From: Syntrophobacteraceae bacterium
GTDB lineage: Bacteria > Desulfobacterota > Syntrophobacteria > Syntrophobacterales > Syntrophobacteraceae
NCBI GenBank assembly: GCA_031292215.1
Contig: JARLHO010000102.1
Location: 18,770 to 82,769, forward strand
Reading direction: 5' to 3'
DNA length: 64,000 nucleotides
In this document: in pieces, positions 15,993 to 24,210 of the stretch
How positions within the stretch are numbered: the first letter of the stretch is position 1
How the letters are laid out: each line of letters begins with the position of its first letter
Notes under the pieces: model-generated
Database searches by the model: none
What the model was told of the DNA's origin: nothing
The model's input: only the letters and a program-made list of their open reading frames with translations
Program-made: the position numbers and the translations under genes

Positions 15993-17627
15993 CTATTGGC
16001 TAAGTCCATAGTCGGTCCTGATCTTCTGATAGCAGTTGTAGGAACATCCCCTGCCGGTGCCGACGCCGTTATGTGTGGCCGCCGAGCAGATGTAGACGTT
16101 CTCGATGGGGGTCCTGTAATTGGAAAGCTCTGGGGTGGGTCGAAATCGATCCATCTGGGAGACCACCATGTCCCCAAGGGCGATGGAGCCCTGGTGCATG
16201 TTGGGCCTGCGCTGTTCTATGTCGTAGGGCGTGAAAACCCGGCAGCCAATAATATTGTCCCTGGTCATGTTGGGAGCGTATATCTGCCACTGCTTGATTA
16301 TGGAGTCCTCAAATTCTTTCCTGAGTTCCTGCCACCTGGCGGCGGAGAAAAACCGCGAGGGGGCGGCGAATTCTTCCACCCCAATCATATGTTTGCCCTC
16401 TGGAACTCTGGACTTGTCCCAGATACTGTCGGGACCGATAAACATGAAGAGCTTACTGCCGATACCGTTTACGAGTATCTCGGAAAGATATTGGTTTGCC
16501 ATGTAGTCGGCGTTGCGCGGCCCCATGTAGAGCCGGGGCTGCGGCCCGCAGTCCGGGTTGAAAGAGGCGGCCTTGTACTCTGGCAGTTCGTGCATGGCAA
16601 AGACCGCCCAGATAATATTGTGCCGGTTGTATCTAATGTTTTTGACGCGTTTTACGATCTTGCGGTCCAGGTGTTGCTCGCCGATCATTTCCACGGTTTG
16701 AAGGGCGCTCAGGCCGCTCACCACCAACTGCTTTGCTTCTATCTCGGTACCGTCGCCGAGTCGGATACCCCTGGCCTTTTGGTTTTCGGTCAGGATCTTC
16801 ATCACTTCGCTCCGGACGAAAAACTCTCCCCCCATTTCGATGAAAGCCTCCTGGAGTGCGTTGGTAACGCTCTGGCTCCCGCCTTTGGCTATGGCCGCGG
16901 GCTCCCAGGAAAGAACCAGGCCGAGTGAATGGATCAAACCGTGCAGGCCGATCACATCATCTGGGGCGCCGCCAAACGAGGTCATGGCGGCACGCATGAA
17001 AAGAGTTCTTAGTTCTTCGCTCTCAAAAAGGTCATAGGCCAGTTGCTGGCTGGTCATGAACTGATGGATCGGTTCGATGCCGCTTTTGGTATCGTCGCAC
17101 AGCTTCTCCAGTTCGTTTTTCTGTCCCCAGGGCACGGGCAGGTTGAAGCGGTACGTTCCGAAAGCGGATTTCCACTTTTTTAAATAGTTTTCAAACATTA
17201 CCTCCGCTACCGCGGCATCGTTAGTTGAAAAGCGCGCTATTTCATTCAACGTTTTCTGCAGGTTGTCGTGGGAAATCTCGGTTCTTCCCGTTACGGGATC
17301 GACCACCTTGAGAGCGGAGTAGCCTACGAGGCAGGTATCGTTGTCGAAGACCATGGCTTCGCTCTCATCGGGGAAAATATATTCGAGCCCTCTTTGCTTG
17401 AGATTGAAGTCCGTGTAGGCCGGGTGGCCGTAGAAGCGCGTCCAGTTGGCCCCCGGGTTCAACCGAAAACCCGGTAGCGGGCCGGTTTCACTCGTTACGG
17501 CCCCCCCCAGCTTGGAGGCGAGTTCGAAAATGGCCGTCTTCAATCCGGCCCGTTGCAGGTAGCATGCCGTTATAAGACCATGGTGTCCTCCACCAACAAC
17601 AATTGCGTCGTAGCTTTTGTCCGCCAT
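15993..17627 (-). CDS. Phytoene-desaturase-like FAD oxidoreductase (copy 1)
   Basis: 544 residues of the COG1233 amine-oxidase/phytoene-dehydrogenase type. The N-terminal dinucleotide fold is intact (AIVVGGGHHGLITACYLQRA, with Glu after the second strand), there is an internal AIAKGGSQSVTNAL segment, and a C-terminal FAD-contact region (VYICSAATHNGVGTGRG). AGGAG sits 6 nt before the ATG. It heads toward the PpsA/PpsB genes (75-bp gap) and is preceded by an SDR. A full-length paralogue lies at 21721-23358. The family includes desaturases, isomerases and saturases acting on hydrophobic substrates, so the likely role is dehydrogenation or rearrangement of a ring or alkyl chain. No membrane segment or signal peptide is visible. 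Confidence 0.87.
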   Translation of the reverse strand: MADKSYDAIVVGGGHHGLITACYLQRAGLKTAIFELASKLGGAVTSETGPLPGFRLNPGANWTRFYGHPAYTDFNLKQRGLEYIFPDESEAMVFDNDTCLVGYSALKVVDPVTGRTEISHDNLQKTLNEIARFSTNDAAVAEVMFENYLKKWKSAFGTYRFNLPVPWGQKNELEKLCDDTKSGIEPIHQFMTSQQLAYDLFESEELRTLFMRAAMTSFGGAPDDVIGLHGLIHSLGLVLSWEPAAIAKGGSQSVTNALQEAFIEMGGEFFVRSEVMKILTENQKARGIRLGDGTEIEAKQLVVSGLSALQTVEMIGEQHLDRKIVKRVKNIRYNRHNIIWAVFAMHELPEYKAASFNPDCGPQPRLYMGPRNADYMANQYLSEILVNGIGSKLFMFIGPDSIWDKSRVPEGKHMIGVEEFAAPSRFFSAARWQELRKEFEDSIIKQWQIYAPNMTRDNIIGCRVFTPYDIEQRRPNMHQGSIALGDMVVSQMDRFRPTPELSNYRTPIENVYICSAATHNGVGTGRGCSYNCYQKIRTDYGLSQ

Positions 17628-17679
17628 CTTCTGTCTCCTCTAACTTGGTGATATCACATGTAGAAATGGCCTTTTACGC

Positions 17680-18423
17680 CTAATGCATGACCCTGCCGCC
17701 GTCCACCAGAAGTACTTGCCCCGTGATGAAGTCACTGGCTTCGGAGGCGAAAAATATTAGCGCCCCAAAAAGATCGGGGGCTTGCATAAGGCGCCCCATG
17801 GGCGTTTTCGTGGTGTCGTATCTAGTAACATCCGCCAGCGATCTGCTCGATTCGCTATCTGTAAACCCGGGTGCAATGGCGTTTATGGTGATGTTGTGAG
17901 GTCCAAGTTCGATCGCCAGAGACCGGGTCAGTCCGACGACTCCCCCTTTGGAGGCAACGTAGTGGACAAACCCGTGAGAACCGGTGAAAAAAGTCTCCGA
18001 GGCAAGATTGATGATCTTCCCCTTCTTTTGCTCTCTCATGTACGGGAAAACGGCTTTAGTGCAGAGCCATGGGCCTTTGAGGTTTACCGCCATCGTTTTG
18101 TCCCACTCGACCGGATCGATCTCGTAGAAGGGTTTGCGCACGAGGCCGAGCACAATGGCGGCGTTGTTGACCAGTATGTCGATCTTTCCGAACGTACGGA
18201 CGGTCTCCGCTACGGCAGCGGCAACTGCCCGCGGATTGGTGATATCTGCCTCGATGCCTTTTGCAACCCCGCCCTGGCTCGATATCTGCGCCACCACCTC
18301 ATGCGGGTCGGCGACGTCGATCACCGCAATGCTCGCGCCCTGCCTGGCCAGAGCTGTGCAAAACTCTCTGCCCAGTCCTTTTGCGCCTCCTGTTACTATA
18401 GCAACTTTATCCTTGAGCTTCAT
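17680..18423 (-). CDS. Short-chain dehydrogenase/reductase (copy 1)
   Basis: 247 residues, classical SDR. TGGAKGLGREF is the nucleotide-binding loop, an acidic residue ends beta 2 (AVIDVADP), NNAAIVLG is the NNAG-type motif, and the active-site Tyr/Lys are in HYVASKGG with a preceding Ser in LASETFF. The C-terminal strand SDFITGQVLLVDGGRVMH is typical of the FabG-like subgroup. Asp at the end of beta 2 suggests NAD(H). AGGAG lies 8 nt before the ATG. First gene of the minus-strand SDR/FAD/PpsA/PpsB run; presumably oxidises or reduces an alcohol/ketone intermediate. Confidence 0.92.
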   Translation of the reverse strand: MKLKDKVAIVTGGAKGLGREFCTALARQGASIAVIDVADPHEVVAQISSQGGVAKGIEADITNPRAVAAAVAETVRTFGKIDILVNNAAIVLGLVRKPFYEIDPVEWDKTMAVNLKGPWLCTKAVFPYMREQKKGKIINLASETFFTGSHGFVHYVASKGGVVGLTRSLAIELGPHNITINAIAPGFTDSESSRSLADVTRYDTTKTPMGRLMQAPDLFGALIFFASEASDFITGQVLLVDGGRVMH

Positions 18424-18957
18424 TTCTCAAGCTCCTTATGCATGCGGAAGCATGCGCTAAAATACATATTTATCGCTTTCAGGAATCAACTCGAGATAGA
18501 CAGGAATAGCTCAAGGGGGAAATGGATAAGTGCGCGTGAGCAGAACGTGAGATGAAAGCAGTCTAAACAGCCACTGAAAATCGAGTAAAATGTAATTGCA
18601 ATTTTCTGTTAGACGTGGATTTAAAATTACACTAAATATCAAGGACAGCAAGAGCGATTTCCTTATGAGATTATAAGGAAAGAGTGGGTGGCAAGCTGGT
18701 GAAACGCTACTTCGAACGGCCATTGAGTCATCGGGCGGGAATAGCCGTGGAGTTGAGGCCTAGGAAGGCGTTATGGCCTGATTTATGACTTCATAAGTAA
18801 ATCGTTCTTGACGGTAATGGGGATATCATCTTTACTCGGATCAGTCCAATTTGTCCCAGAGGGTCTTCGATAACCAGAAAGCCGACCTCCGGCCGAAATT
18901 CAGATTTGACGGACCCGGCATCGGAGAGTCGAATTGTAAAGGGAACGGAGGGAGCAG
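18424..18957. promoter_or_regulatory. 534-bp divergent control region with several palindromes
   Basis: No gene is supported. The region separates the minus-strand SDR and the plus-strand MDR gene. It holds a small hairpin next to the SDR start (GCATGC-GGAA-GCATGC, 18440-18455), a 9-bp perfect inverted repeat TTTCCTTAT/ATAAGGAAA with a 6-nt spacer (18658-18681), and TTATGA-CT-TCATAA (18783-18796), which lies just upstream of a sigma-70-like promoter. These are candidate operators for the island's regulators; which protein binds them is not known. Confidence 0.5.
18808..18836 (+). promoter_or_regulatory. Predicted sigma-70-like promoter for the MDR gene
   Basis: TTGACG (18808-18813) and TTTACT (18831-18836) are separated by 17 bp, about 120 bp before the MDR start. 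The -35 matches consensus at 5 of 6 and the -10 at 4 of 6. A 14-bp palindrome (18783-18796) ends 11 bp before the -35. Confidence 0.45.
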
Positions 18958-19962
18958 ATGAAATACTTTGCACTTACATCAGGACACGGCATCGAGAACT
19001 TGAGCGTATTGAATTGCGATGTTCCGAAGCCGGGCCTTGGACAGGTGCTCGTCAAAATTAAGGCGGCTTCATTGAACTATCGGGACCAACTGGTGATTGC
19101 GGGCAAATACCCTGCAAAACCGCTTCCTCTTATCCCCTTCTCAGATGGGTCGGGCGAGGTGATAGAAGTCGGCGAAAGCGTCACCCGGTGGAAAGCTGGC
19201 GATAGAGTCGCGGGCATTTTTTTCCAAAAATGGCAGTCGGGAAGGCTTGACGAGATCAAGGCCAATTCAGCGCTGGGGGGAGCTATTGACGGAGTCCTGG
19301 CTGAATATGTCGTCTTTGAGGAAAGCGGACTTGTGGCCGTGCCTGAACATCTTTCTTACGAGGAAGCCGCAACTCTGCCCTGCGCAGCCGTCACGGCCTG
19401 GAATGCGCTTACCAGCGGTTCTATCACGTGTGGTCAAAGCGTATTAACGCTGGGCACTGGAGGGGTGTCGATGTTTGCCGTCCAATTGGCCAAAGCGGCC
19501 GGTACGCGAGTCATAGCGACATCGAGCAGCGACGCGAAGCTTGACAGGTTAAAAAGAATCGGGGCCGATGAGTTGATCAATTACAAAGCTACGCCGGATT
19601 GGGAAAATCGAGTCCTTGAACTAACGGGTGGATCGGGCGTGGATATTGTGGTTGAGGTTGGCGGAGTCGGGACGTTTGCAAAATCTCTTAAGGCCGTTCG
19701 ATTCGGCGGTCATATGAGCCTGGTGGGGGTTCTGACCGGTTCCGCGGGTGAGGCCAATCCCACGGGGGCGATCCGGAAGAATGTGAGAATGCAGGGTATT
19801 TTCGTTGGCTCCAAAGAGATGTTCGAGTCGATGAGTCGCGTCCTTGCACTGCATAAGATAAGACCGGTAGTCGACCGTGTGTTTGGTTTTGATTCGGTCA
19901 AGGAGGCTCTTGGCCATATGAAAAGCGGCAACCATGTCGGAAAGGTCGTTGTCGGTTTCTGA
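18958..19962 (+). CDS. Zinc-free MDR-family NAD(P)-dependent oxidoreductase
   Basis: 334 residues of the medium-chain dehydrogenase/reductase superfamily, quinone-oxidoreductase/enoyl-reductase side. A GroES-like N-terminal domain (SLNYRDQLVIAGKYP, PFSDGSGEVIEVGESV) is followed by a Rossmann domain with LTLGTGGVSMFAVQLAKAAG. The cysteine and histidine ligands of zinc alcohol dehydrogenases are absent (FSDGSGEV in place of GHE), so it is a zinc-independent reductase. GGAGG lies 6 nt before the ATG. It is divergent from the SDR operon, and an LMW phosphatase-like gene follows 56 bp downstream. Possible reaction: reduction of an enone or enoyl intermediate. Confidence 0.9.
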   Translation: MKYFALTSGHGIENLSVLNCDVPKPGLGQVLVKIKAASLNYRDQLVIAGKYPAKPLPLIPFSDGSGEVIEVGESVTRWKAGDRVAGIFFQKWQSGRLDEIKANSALGGAIDGVLAEYVVFEESGLVAVPEHLSYEEAATLPCAAVTAWNALTSGSITCGQSVLTLGTGGVSMFAVQLAKAAGTRVIATSSSDAKLDRLKRIGADELINYKATPDWENRVLELTGGSGVDIVVEVGGVGTFAKSLKAVRFGGHMSLVGVLTGSAGEANPTGAIRKNVRMQGIFVGSKEMFESMSRVLALHKIRPVVDRVFGFDSVKEALGHMKSGNHVGKVVVGF

Positions 19963-20018
19963 TCTGACAACTCCTGTGGGAGAGCCGGCCGGCAATGTTG
20001 TTCGAAACTGGAGCAGGA

Positions 20019-20591
20019 ATGAAGAATCTGTTGTTTGTGTGTGTCAGAAACCGCGTCAGGAGCCCTTTCGCCGAGTTTGTCTTTAGAAAGATGCTACAGG
20101 AAAGGTCCGAGGGGTCGGAGCTGGGGATAAGGGCCTTTTCCGCCGGGTTCCACCCCCCCGTATTGCGCGAACTATTGGCCGGGAAGGGCGTCGAACCGCC
20201 CGAGCATTTATATGGCGTACCTATGAGCGCACCCACCCTGAAAGAACTCGCAAACAGGGGTATAAGTCCTCCTGAAGGCTGGAGGTCTAAAGAGCTGGTT
20301 CCAGACGACGTGCGCAATTCCAATTTGATCATTGTAGCGCTTATGGAGCAAAAACAGGAACTGATTAGTATCTATCCCGAGGCCCTGGGCAAGGTGTTTA
20401 CCACCCGTGAGATCTCGGGGCGGCAAAAACCTCTCACCCACGAGGTGTTCTCAATCCTGCCCTTCGACGATACGTTCTGGTGGTTTTGCGAGGAGAACCC
20501 GGATTATGTGGGCACGGTGCTCTCGGAGATGGAAGAGGTCCTGATCGGCGGTTTTCACACAATCCTTCGCCATCTTGGAACAGAGGCATGA
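20019..20591 (+). CDS. Low-molecular-weight protein tyrosine phosphatase-like protein
   Basis: 190 residues from the ATG at 20019, where GGAG (20010-20013) has a 5-nt spacer; an upstream ATG at 19995 has none. The N-terminus MKNLLFVCVRNRVRSPFAEF carries the CX5R(S) P-loop of LMW phosphatases and arsenate reductases, with Ser after Arg. The usual DPD-type general acid near the C-terminus is not obvious (PFDDTFWWF is the best candidate), and the insert between residues 45 and 95 is longer than in standard 150-residue members. It may be co-transcribed with the MDR gene. In an island that phosphorylates its substrate, a phosphatase is notable, but this family usually acts on phosphotyrosine or arsenate, so the role is open. 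Confidence 0.72.
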   Translation: MKNLLFVCVRNRVRSPFAEFVFRKMLQERSEGSELGIRAFSAGFHPPVLRELLAGKGVEPPEHLYGVPMSAPTLKELANRGISPPEGWRSKELVPDDVRNSNLIIVALMEQKQELISIYPEALGKVFTTREISGRQKPLTHEVFSILPFDDTFWWFCEENPDYVGTVLSEMEEVLIGGFHTILRHLGTEA

Positions 20592-20630
20592 GGAGTAGAT
20601 AGAGAGCAGAGCAGAACAGAGCAGAACAGC

Positions 20631-20702
20631 AATGAACCACAGAGGCACGGAGCCACAGAGATTTCTTTTTTTGACCGGCCGGGAGACGATGGCCGGTCAA
20701 AA
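20631..20702. repeat. CCACAGAGGCACGGAG-type repeat plus GACCGGCC hairpin
   Basis: AACCACAGAGGCACGGAG and the following CCACAGAGA (20636-20661) are a dispersed repeat type common in intergenic DNA of related genomes (from memory). Directly after it, TTTTGACCGGCC (20669-20680) and GGCCGGTCAAAA (20691-20702) form a 12-bp hairpin with a 10-nt loop between the convergent ends of the phosphatase and SDR genes. It is not followed by a clear U-tract on either strand, so termination is possible but not certain. Confidence 0.55.
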
Positions 20703-20781
20703 GAGCCGATCCTTCGGACGATACACTCATCAGGAAGAGCACAACCGACCGGCTAATGGCTTTGAACCTGGAAGTCCTGGT

Positions 20782-21579
20782 TCAACAGGCGGTCCACCCG
20801 CCATCTACGACAAGCGTTTGACCGGTCATAAAAGAAGAGGCTTCCGATGACAGGTAAAGCAATAATGCGTCCAGGTCCTCGACTTTACCGTTGCGCTTTA
20901 GCGGTGTTGAATTGATGATTTGCTCGGAGCGTTTTCTTGCAACTTCTTCATCCTGGATCGAAAGGCGCTCCCGCGCGATATTGGTGCCCTCAAACCACCC
21001 GGGGGCTATTGCATTGACCTTGATTCCGTCACCCGCATATTCCAGGGCGGCTTGTTTAGTGAGCCCGATCAATGCATGCTTGGCAGCTATATAGCTGGCC
21101 CTGGGGTTTAACTCCGGGCGCAACCCCACAATGCCCAGTATGGATGTGATATTGATGATCGCTCCTGCCTGCTGCCTGACCATCATCCGCAGTTCGTGCT
21201 GCATGCACATGAACACGCCTGTCAAATTTATGGAAATAAGGCGGTTCCAGTCCTCGATCGGTATTTCGTGGAACCGGTTGGGTTTGTGGGTAATCCCGGC
21301 ATTGTTCACCGCGATATCGAGTCGACCGAATGCAGAAGCAATTTCATCCATCAGCCCGGCTACATCGACCGGGATCGACATGTCGCCGATCACGCTGAGA
21401 ATTTTTCCGCCGTACTGCTTGAGGCTCTCCTCTGTTTCATTGAGACCCTCAAGGTTTCTGCCGGTAATGATCACATCGGCCCCGGCCTCGGCCAGGGTTT
21501 TGGCAAACCCGCGCCCCAGCCCGGAACTGGCTCCCGTGACCAAAGCCGTTTTCCCCTGAAGATTGAAAATGTTTTCCAT
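20782..21579 (-). CDS. Short-chain dehydrogenase/reductase (copy 2)
   Basis: 265 residues, FabG-like SDR starting MENIFNLQGKTALV. TGASSGLGRGF is the cofactor loop, NNAGITHK the structural motif, Tyr/Lys are in SYIAAKHAL with the Ser in INITSILG, and the end is SSFMTGQTLVVDGG. ATG 21579 is preferred over ATG 21588 because AGGAG lies directly against the latter and 9 nt before the former. It is the last gene of the minus-strand operon EMO-EtfA-EtfB-FAD-SDR (141-bp gap from the FAD gene to this start), so it probably acts on the same substrate as the FAD enzyme. Confidence 0.92.
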   Translation of the reverse strand: MENIFNLQGKTALVTGASSGLGRGFAKTLAEAGADVIITGRNLEGLNETEESLKQYGGKILSVIGDMSIPVDVAGLMDEIASAFGRLDIAVNNAGITHKPNRFHEIPIEDWNRLISINLTGVFMCMQHELRMMVRQQAGAIINITSILGIVGLRPELNPRASYIAAKHALIGLTKQAALEYAGDGIKVNAIAPGWFEGTNIARERLSIQDEEVARKRSEQIINSTPLKRNGKVEDLDALLLYLSSEASSFMTGQTLVVDGGWTAC

Positions 21580-21720
21580 GGAATGCATCTCCTGTGTTCA
21601 CCCGCGGATGATTTTCGCCCGGCGGGAGATTGCGAAAAATTTCGCTCCAAGGGTGGGATGGAGGCAGGGAAAGGGGGCCTTCCCCCTGCAGGCGAAAAGA
21701 CCCCTGCCTGCGCCTGATTA

Positions 21721-23358
21721 TCACTCGGGTTGAGGCAATCCGAAGTCTTCGGCTATCAATTTATAGCAATTGTAGCTGGAGCCGCGCGCGATGCCGCCCC
21801 CGCCGACCATGCAGGAAGAACAGAGGTAGACGTTTTTGAGAAACGTCCTGAAACTGCCGGGCGCGCCTCTAAACCGCCCGCTCTGGGACCCCGCCATGCT
21901 TCCCTCGCACCATGACCCGTCCCTCATATCCAGGTGAGTGTCCTGTAAATCCACCGGGTTGATCACGCGGGAGCCGATAACGTTATCCATGGTCATATTG
22001 GGGGCATAAGTCGCCCATTGCGCCATCATGCTCTCATAGAATTCATCCGATAACTGGCGCCATTCGCGCCTGGAATAAAAATGGCCCGGACAGGTGTAGT
22101 CCTCGAACAGAACCGTGTGTTTCCCCTCGGGGGCGCGGGAGGAGTCCCAGAGACTGTCGGGGGCGGTCAGGCAGAATAACTTGGAAGGCATGCCCAGAAG
22201 GAAGATCTCGTGCATATATTTTTCTTCCATGTACGCGAGGTCCTTGGGGGCCCAATAGGTGCGCGGGGTGCGGTTGAGATCGGGATTGTGGGCGGCCGCC
22301 GTGTACTGTGGGAGTTCATGAAGGGCGAGCGTGCCCCACCACACGTGTCCCCTGTCGTAGAGGTTGGTCTCCAGCCTGCGCTTTGCTTCTTCGCTTACGA
22401 GTTTTCCATCGATCAACCGCTCGAAGAGCTGTGGAGTACCCACATCTCCGACAACCATTTGCCTGGCCTCGACTTCGGTGCCGTCCACCAGGCGTATGCC
22501 CGTAGCCTTGCCGTTTTCCACCCTGATCCCGGCGACTTCAGAGTTTATGAAATAATCCACGCCGAGTTTTTTGCCGGCGGCCATCAAGGCATTGGTGATC
22601 GACTGTGTCCCGCCTTTGGCGATTGCCGCTGATTCCCATCCGAGCGCCAGATGAACGGTAGCGATGAACATGCCGATGCCCGGCAGATCATCCGGGAAAA
22701 TCCCGGCTGAGGTCAGAAACCCCCTCAGAGTGAGGAGCCTCAGCTCCGGGCTTTCGAAAAAGTAGTGGGCAAACTGTTTGCAGTTCCAAAACTGCATGGA
22801 GGGGTCCAACCCGCTCCGGGGATCGGCTATGAGTTCTTCGAAGGCGTCAGGGACTCCCCAGGGCTTTGCCGGCGAGTAGCGGTACTTCTTAAAGGCTGGT
22901 CGCCACTTTTCCTTGTAGAGTTCCGTCAGTCTGACGTAGGTCTCGGCGTCGTTTTTTGAAAACATTTTTATCTGTTCGTAGGTCTTTTTATAGTTTGTCT
23001 GGTTGAACTCCGATTGCCCTGTCTTGGGGTCGACGACCGACCACGCGGCATACCCCAGGAAAGATGAGCCATCGTCGAAAATTATGGCTTCGTTTGTGTC
23101 CGGGAATACGTATTCGAGTCCTTCACCGCGAAGATTGAATTCCTTGTAGGCGGGATGCCCGAAAAAGCGGGTCCAATTAGCGCAAAAGTTCATCCGAAAA
23201 CCAGGAGCGGGTCCCTCTTCAGTCACGGCTCCCCCGCCGATGTGGTCCAAACGTTCGAAAACCCCAACCTTCATTCCCGCTTTCGCAAGGTAGGGAGCGA
23301 TGATGGTGCCGTGATGACCCCCGCCGATAACTATGGCATCGTATGATTTGTCAGACAT
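21721..23358 (-). CDS. Phytoene-desaturase-like FAD oxidoreductase (copy 2)
   Basis: 545 residues, paralogue of 15993-17627 with collinear motifs: AIVIGGGHHGTIIAPYLAKA at the N-terminus, PGFRMNFCANWTRFFGHPAY, AIAKGGTQSITNALMAAGKK, and the C-terminal VYLCSSCMVGGGGIARGSSY. The N-terminal NWTRF-GHPAY block and the central block are almost the same in both copies, which argues for related but not identical substrates. GGAGGG lies 6 nt before the ATG. The gene follows EtfB by 60 bp, so electrons from its FAD may enter the Etf/quinone chain (inference from gene order; this family often uses O2, quinones or NAD instead). Confidence 0.87.
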   Translation of the reverse strand: MSDKSYDAIVIGGGHHGTIIAPYLAKAGMKVGVFERLDHIGGGAVTEEGPAPGFRMNFCANWTRFFGHPAYKEFNLRGEGLEYVFPDTNEAIIFDDGSSFLGYAAWSVVDPKTGQSEFNQTNYKKTYEQIKMFSKNDAETYVRLTELYKEKWRPAFKKYRYSPAKPWGVPDAFEELIADPRSGLDPSMQFWNCKQFAHYFFESPELRLLTLRGFLTSAGIFPDDLPGIGMFIATVHLALGWESAAIAKGGTQSITNALMAAGKKLGVDYFINSEVAGIRVENGKATGIRLVDGTEVEARQMVVGDVGTPQLFERLIDGKLVSEEAKRRLETNLYDRGHVWWGTLALHELPQYTAAAHNPDLNRTPRTYWAPKDLAYMEEKYMHEIFLLGMPSKLFCLTAPDSLWDSSRAPEGKHTVLFEDYTCPGHFYSRREWRQLSDEFYESMMAQWATYAPNMTMDNVIGSRVINPVDLQDTHLDMRDGSWCEGSMAGSQSGRFRGAPGSFRTFLKNVYLCSSCMVGGGGIARGSSYNCYKLIAEDFGLPQPE

Positions 23359-23418
23359 TCTATACCCTCCTGAGGCATCTGTTGATTAATGTCTATATGG
23401 ACCGCTTTCAACCCGCGT

Positions 23419-24210
23419 TTATCGTAATTCGCCCAAGATGGAGGCCAGCCTGCCGGCCTGATCGTCAATGGCGCCTTCGATCAGGCAACAATCTCTTCCC
23501 ATATCCGCGGGAAGAGCCAAGTCGACCAGTTGCAGTTTTTTGAGCTTTCCCTCATCACAGCCGAGGTCCCTGGCGCTCCATTTCGGAATGGGCATGGGGC
23601 GTTTGAGCAACCCCAGCATCTTGCTCCTGGCAACATAGCGCAGTTCTCCCACCTCATTGCTGACAGTCACCACCGCAGGCAGCGCGGCCTGGACCACCTC
23701 GTAGCCCACCGGAACGCTTTTTTCCACCAGGACCCCCTCATCGTTTAGCTTTACCGACCGGGCGAGGCTGATGCAGGGCAGGTCGAGGATTTCACCCAGG
23801 ATCAGGCCGACCTGTCCGGAGTCCCAGTCGCCTGCCTGCCTGCCGGTGAGGATGAGGTCGTAGTCGCCGATTTTTTTGATCGCGCACGAAAGGACGTAGG
23901 CGACGGAGTTGCTGCACAGCCCCTCGAAGAGCGGGTCTTCAAGCAGGATCAGCCCATCGGCCCCGGCGGCTATGGCTTTTCTCATCAGCGTGTCCGAAAC
24001 CTTGCGGCCCATGCTAAGAACGGTAATTTTTCCGCCCAGTTCCTCCTTGATCTTGAGGGCGGCCTCGAGACCATTCTCATCGTAGGGGCTGATGACATCG
24101 GGGGCATCCACCACCACCTGCTTTTTTTCCACGTTTATGGTAACGTTTGAAAAGGGCGCTTCGGGATCGGGTATCTGTTTTGCGCAGACGATGATTTGCG
24201 GTTCTTTCAT
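23419..24210 (-). CDS. etfB: Electron transfer flavoprotein beta subunit
   Basis: 263 residues. Typical EtfB sequence: IIVCAKQIPDPEAP start, SPYDENGLEAALK, a LTGRQAGDWDSGQVG nucleotide-binding segment, and LPAVVTVSNEVGELRYVA. The segment lacks the DGDTAQVGP wording I associate with electron-bifurcating EtfB, so a plain electron carrier is more likely. It overlaps the EtfA stop by 4 nt and forms a heterodimer with EtfA in the cytoplasm. Its donor in this operon is not an obvious acyl-CoA dehydrogenase; the FAD enzyme downstream is the only flavoprotein dehydrogenase nearby. Confidence 0.95.
   Translation of the reverse strand: MKEPQIIVCAKQIPDPEAPFSNVTINVEKKQVVVDAPDVISPYDENGLEAALKIKEELGGKITVLSMGRKVSDTLMRKAIAAGADGLILLEDPLFEGLCSNSVAYVLSCAIKKIGDYDLILTGRQAGDWDSGQVGLILGEILDLPCISLARSVKLNDEGVLVEKSVPVGYEVVQAALPAVVTVSNEVGELRYVARSKMLGLLKRPMPIPKWSARDLGCDEGKLKKLQLVDLALPADMGRDCCLIEGAIDDQAGRLASILGELR

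Noticed and set aside
15078..16928. Open plus-strand frame of 616 codons
   Set aside because: It lies antisense to the PpsA-like and FAD enzyme genes, both with clear motifs and ribosome binding sites; the long frame is a by-product of GC-rich codon use.
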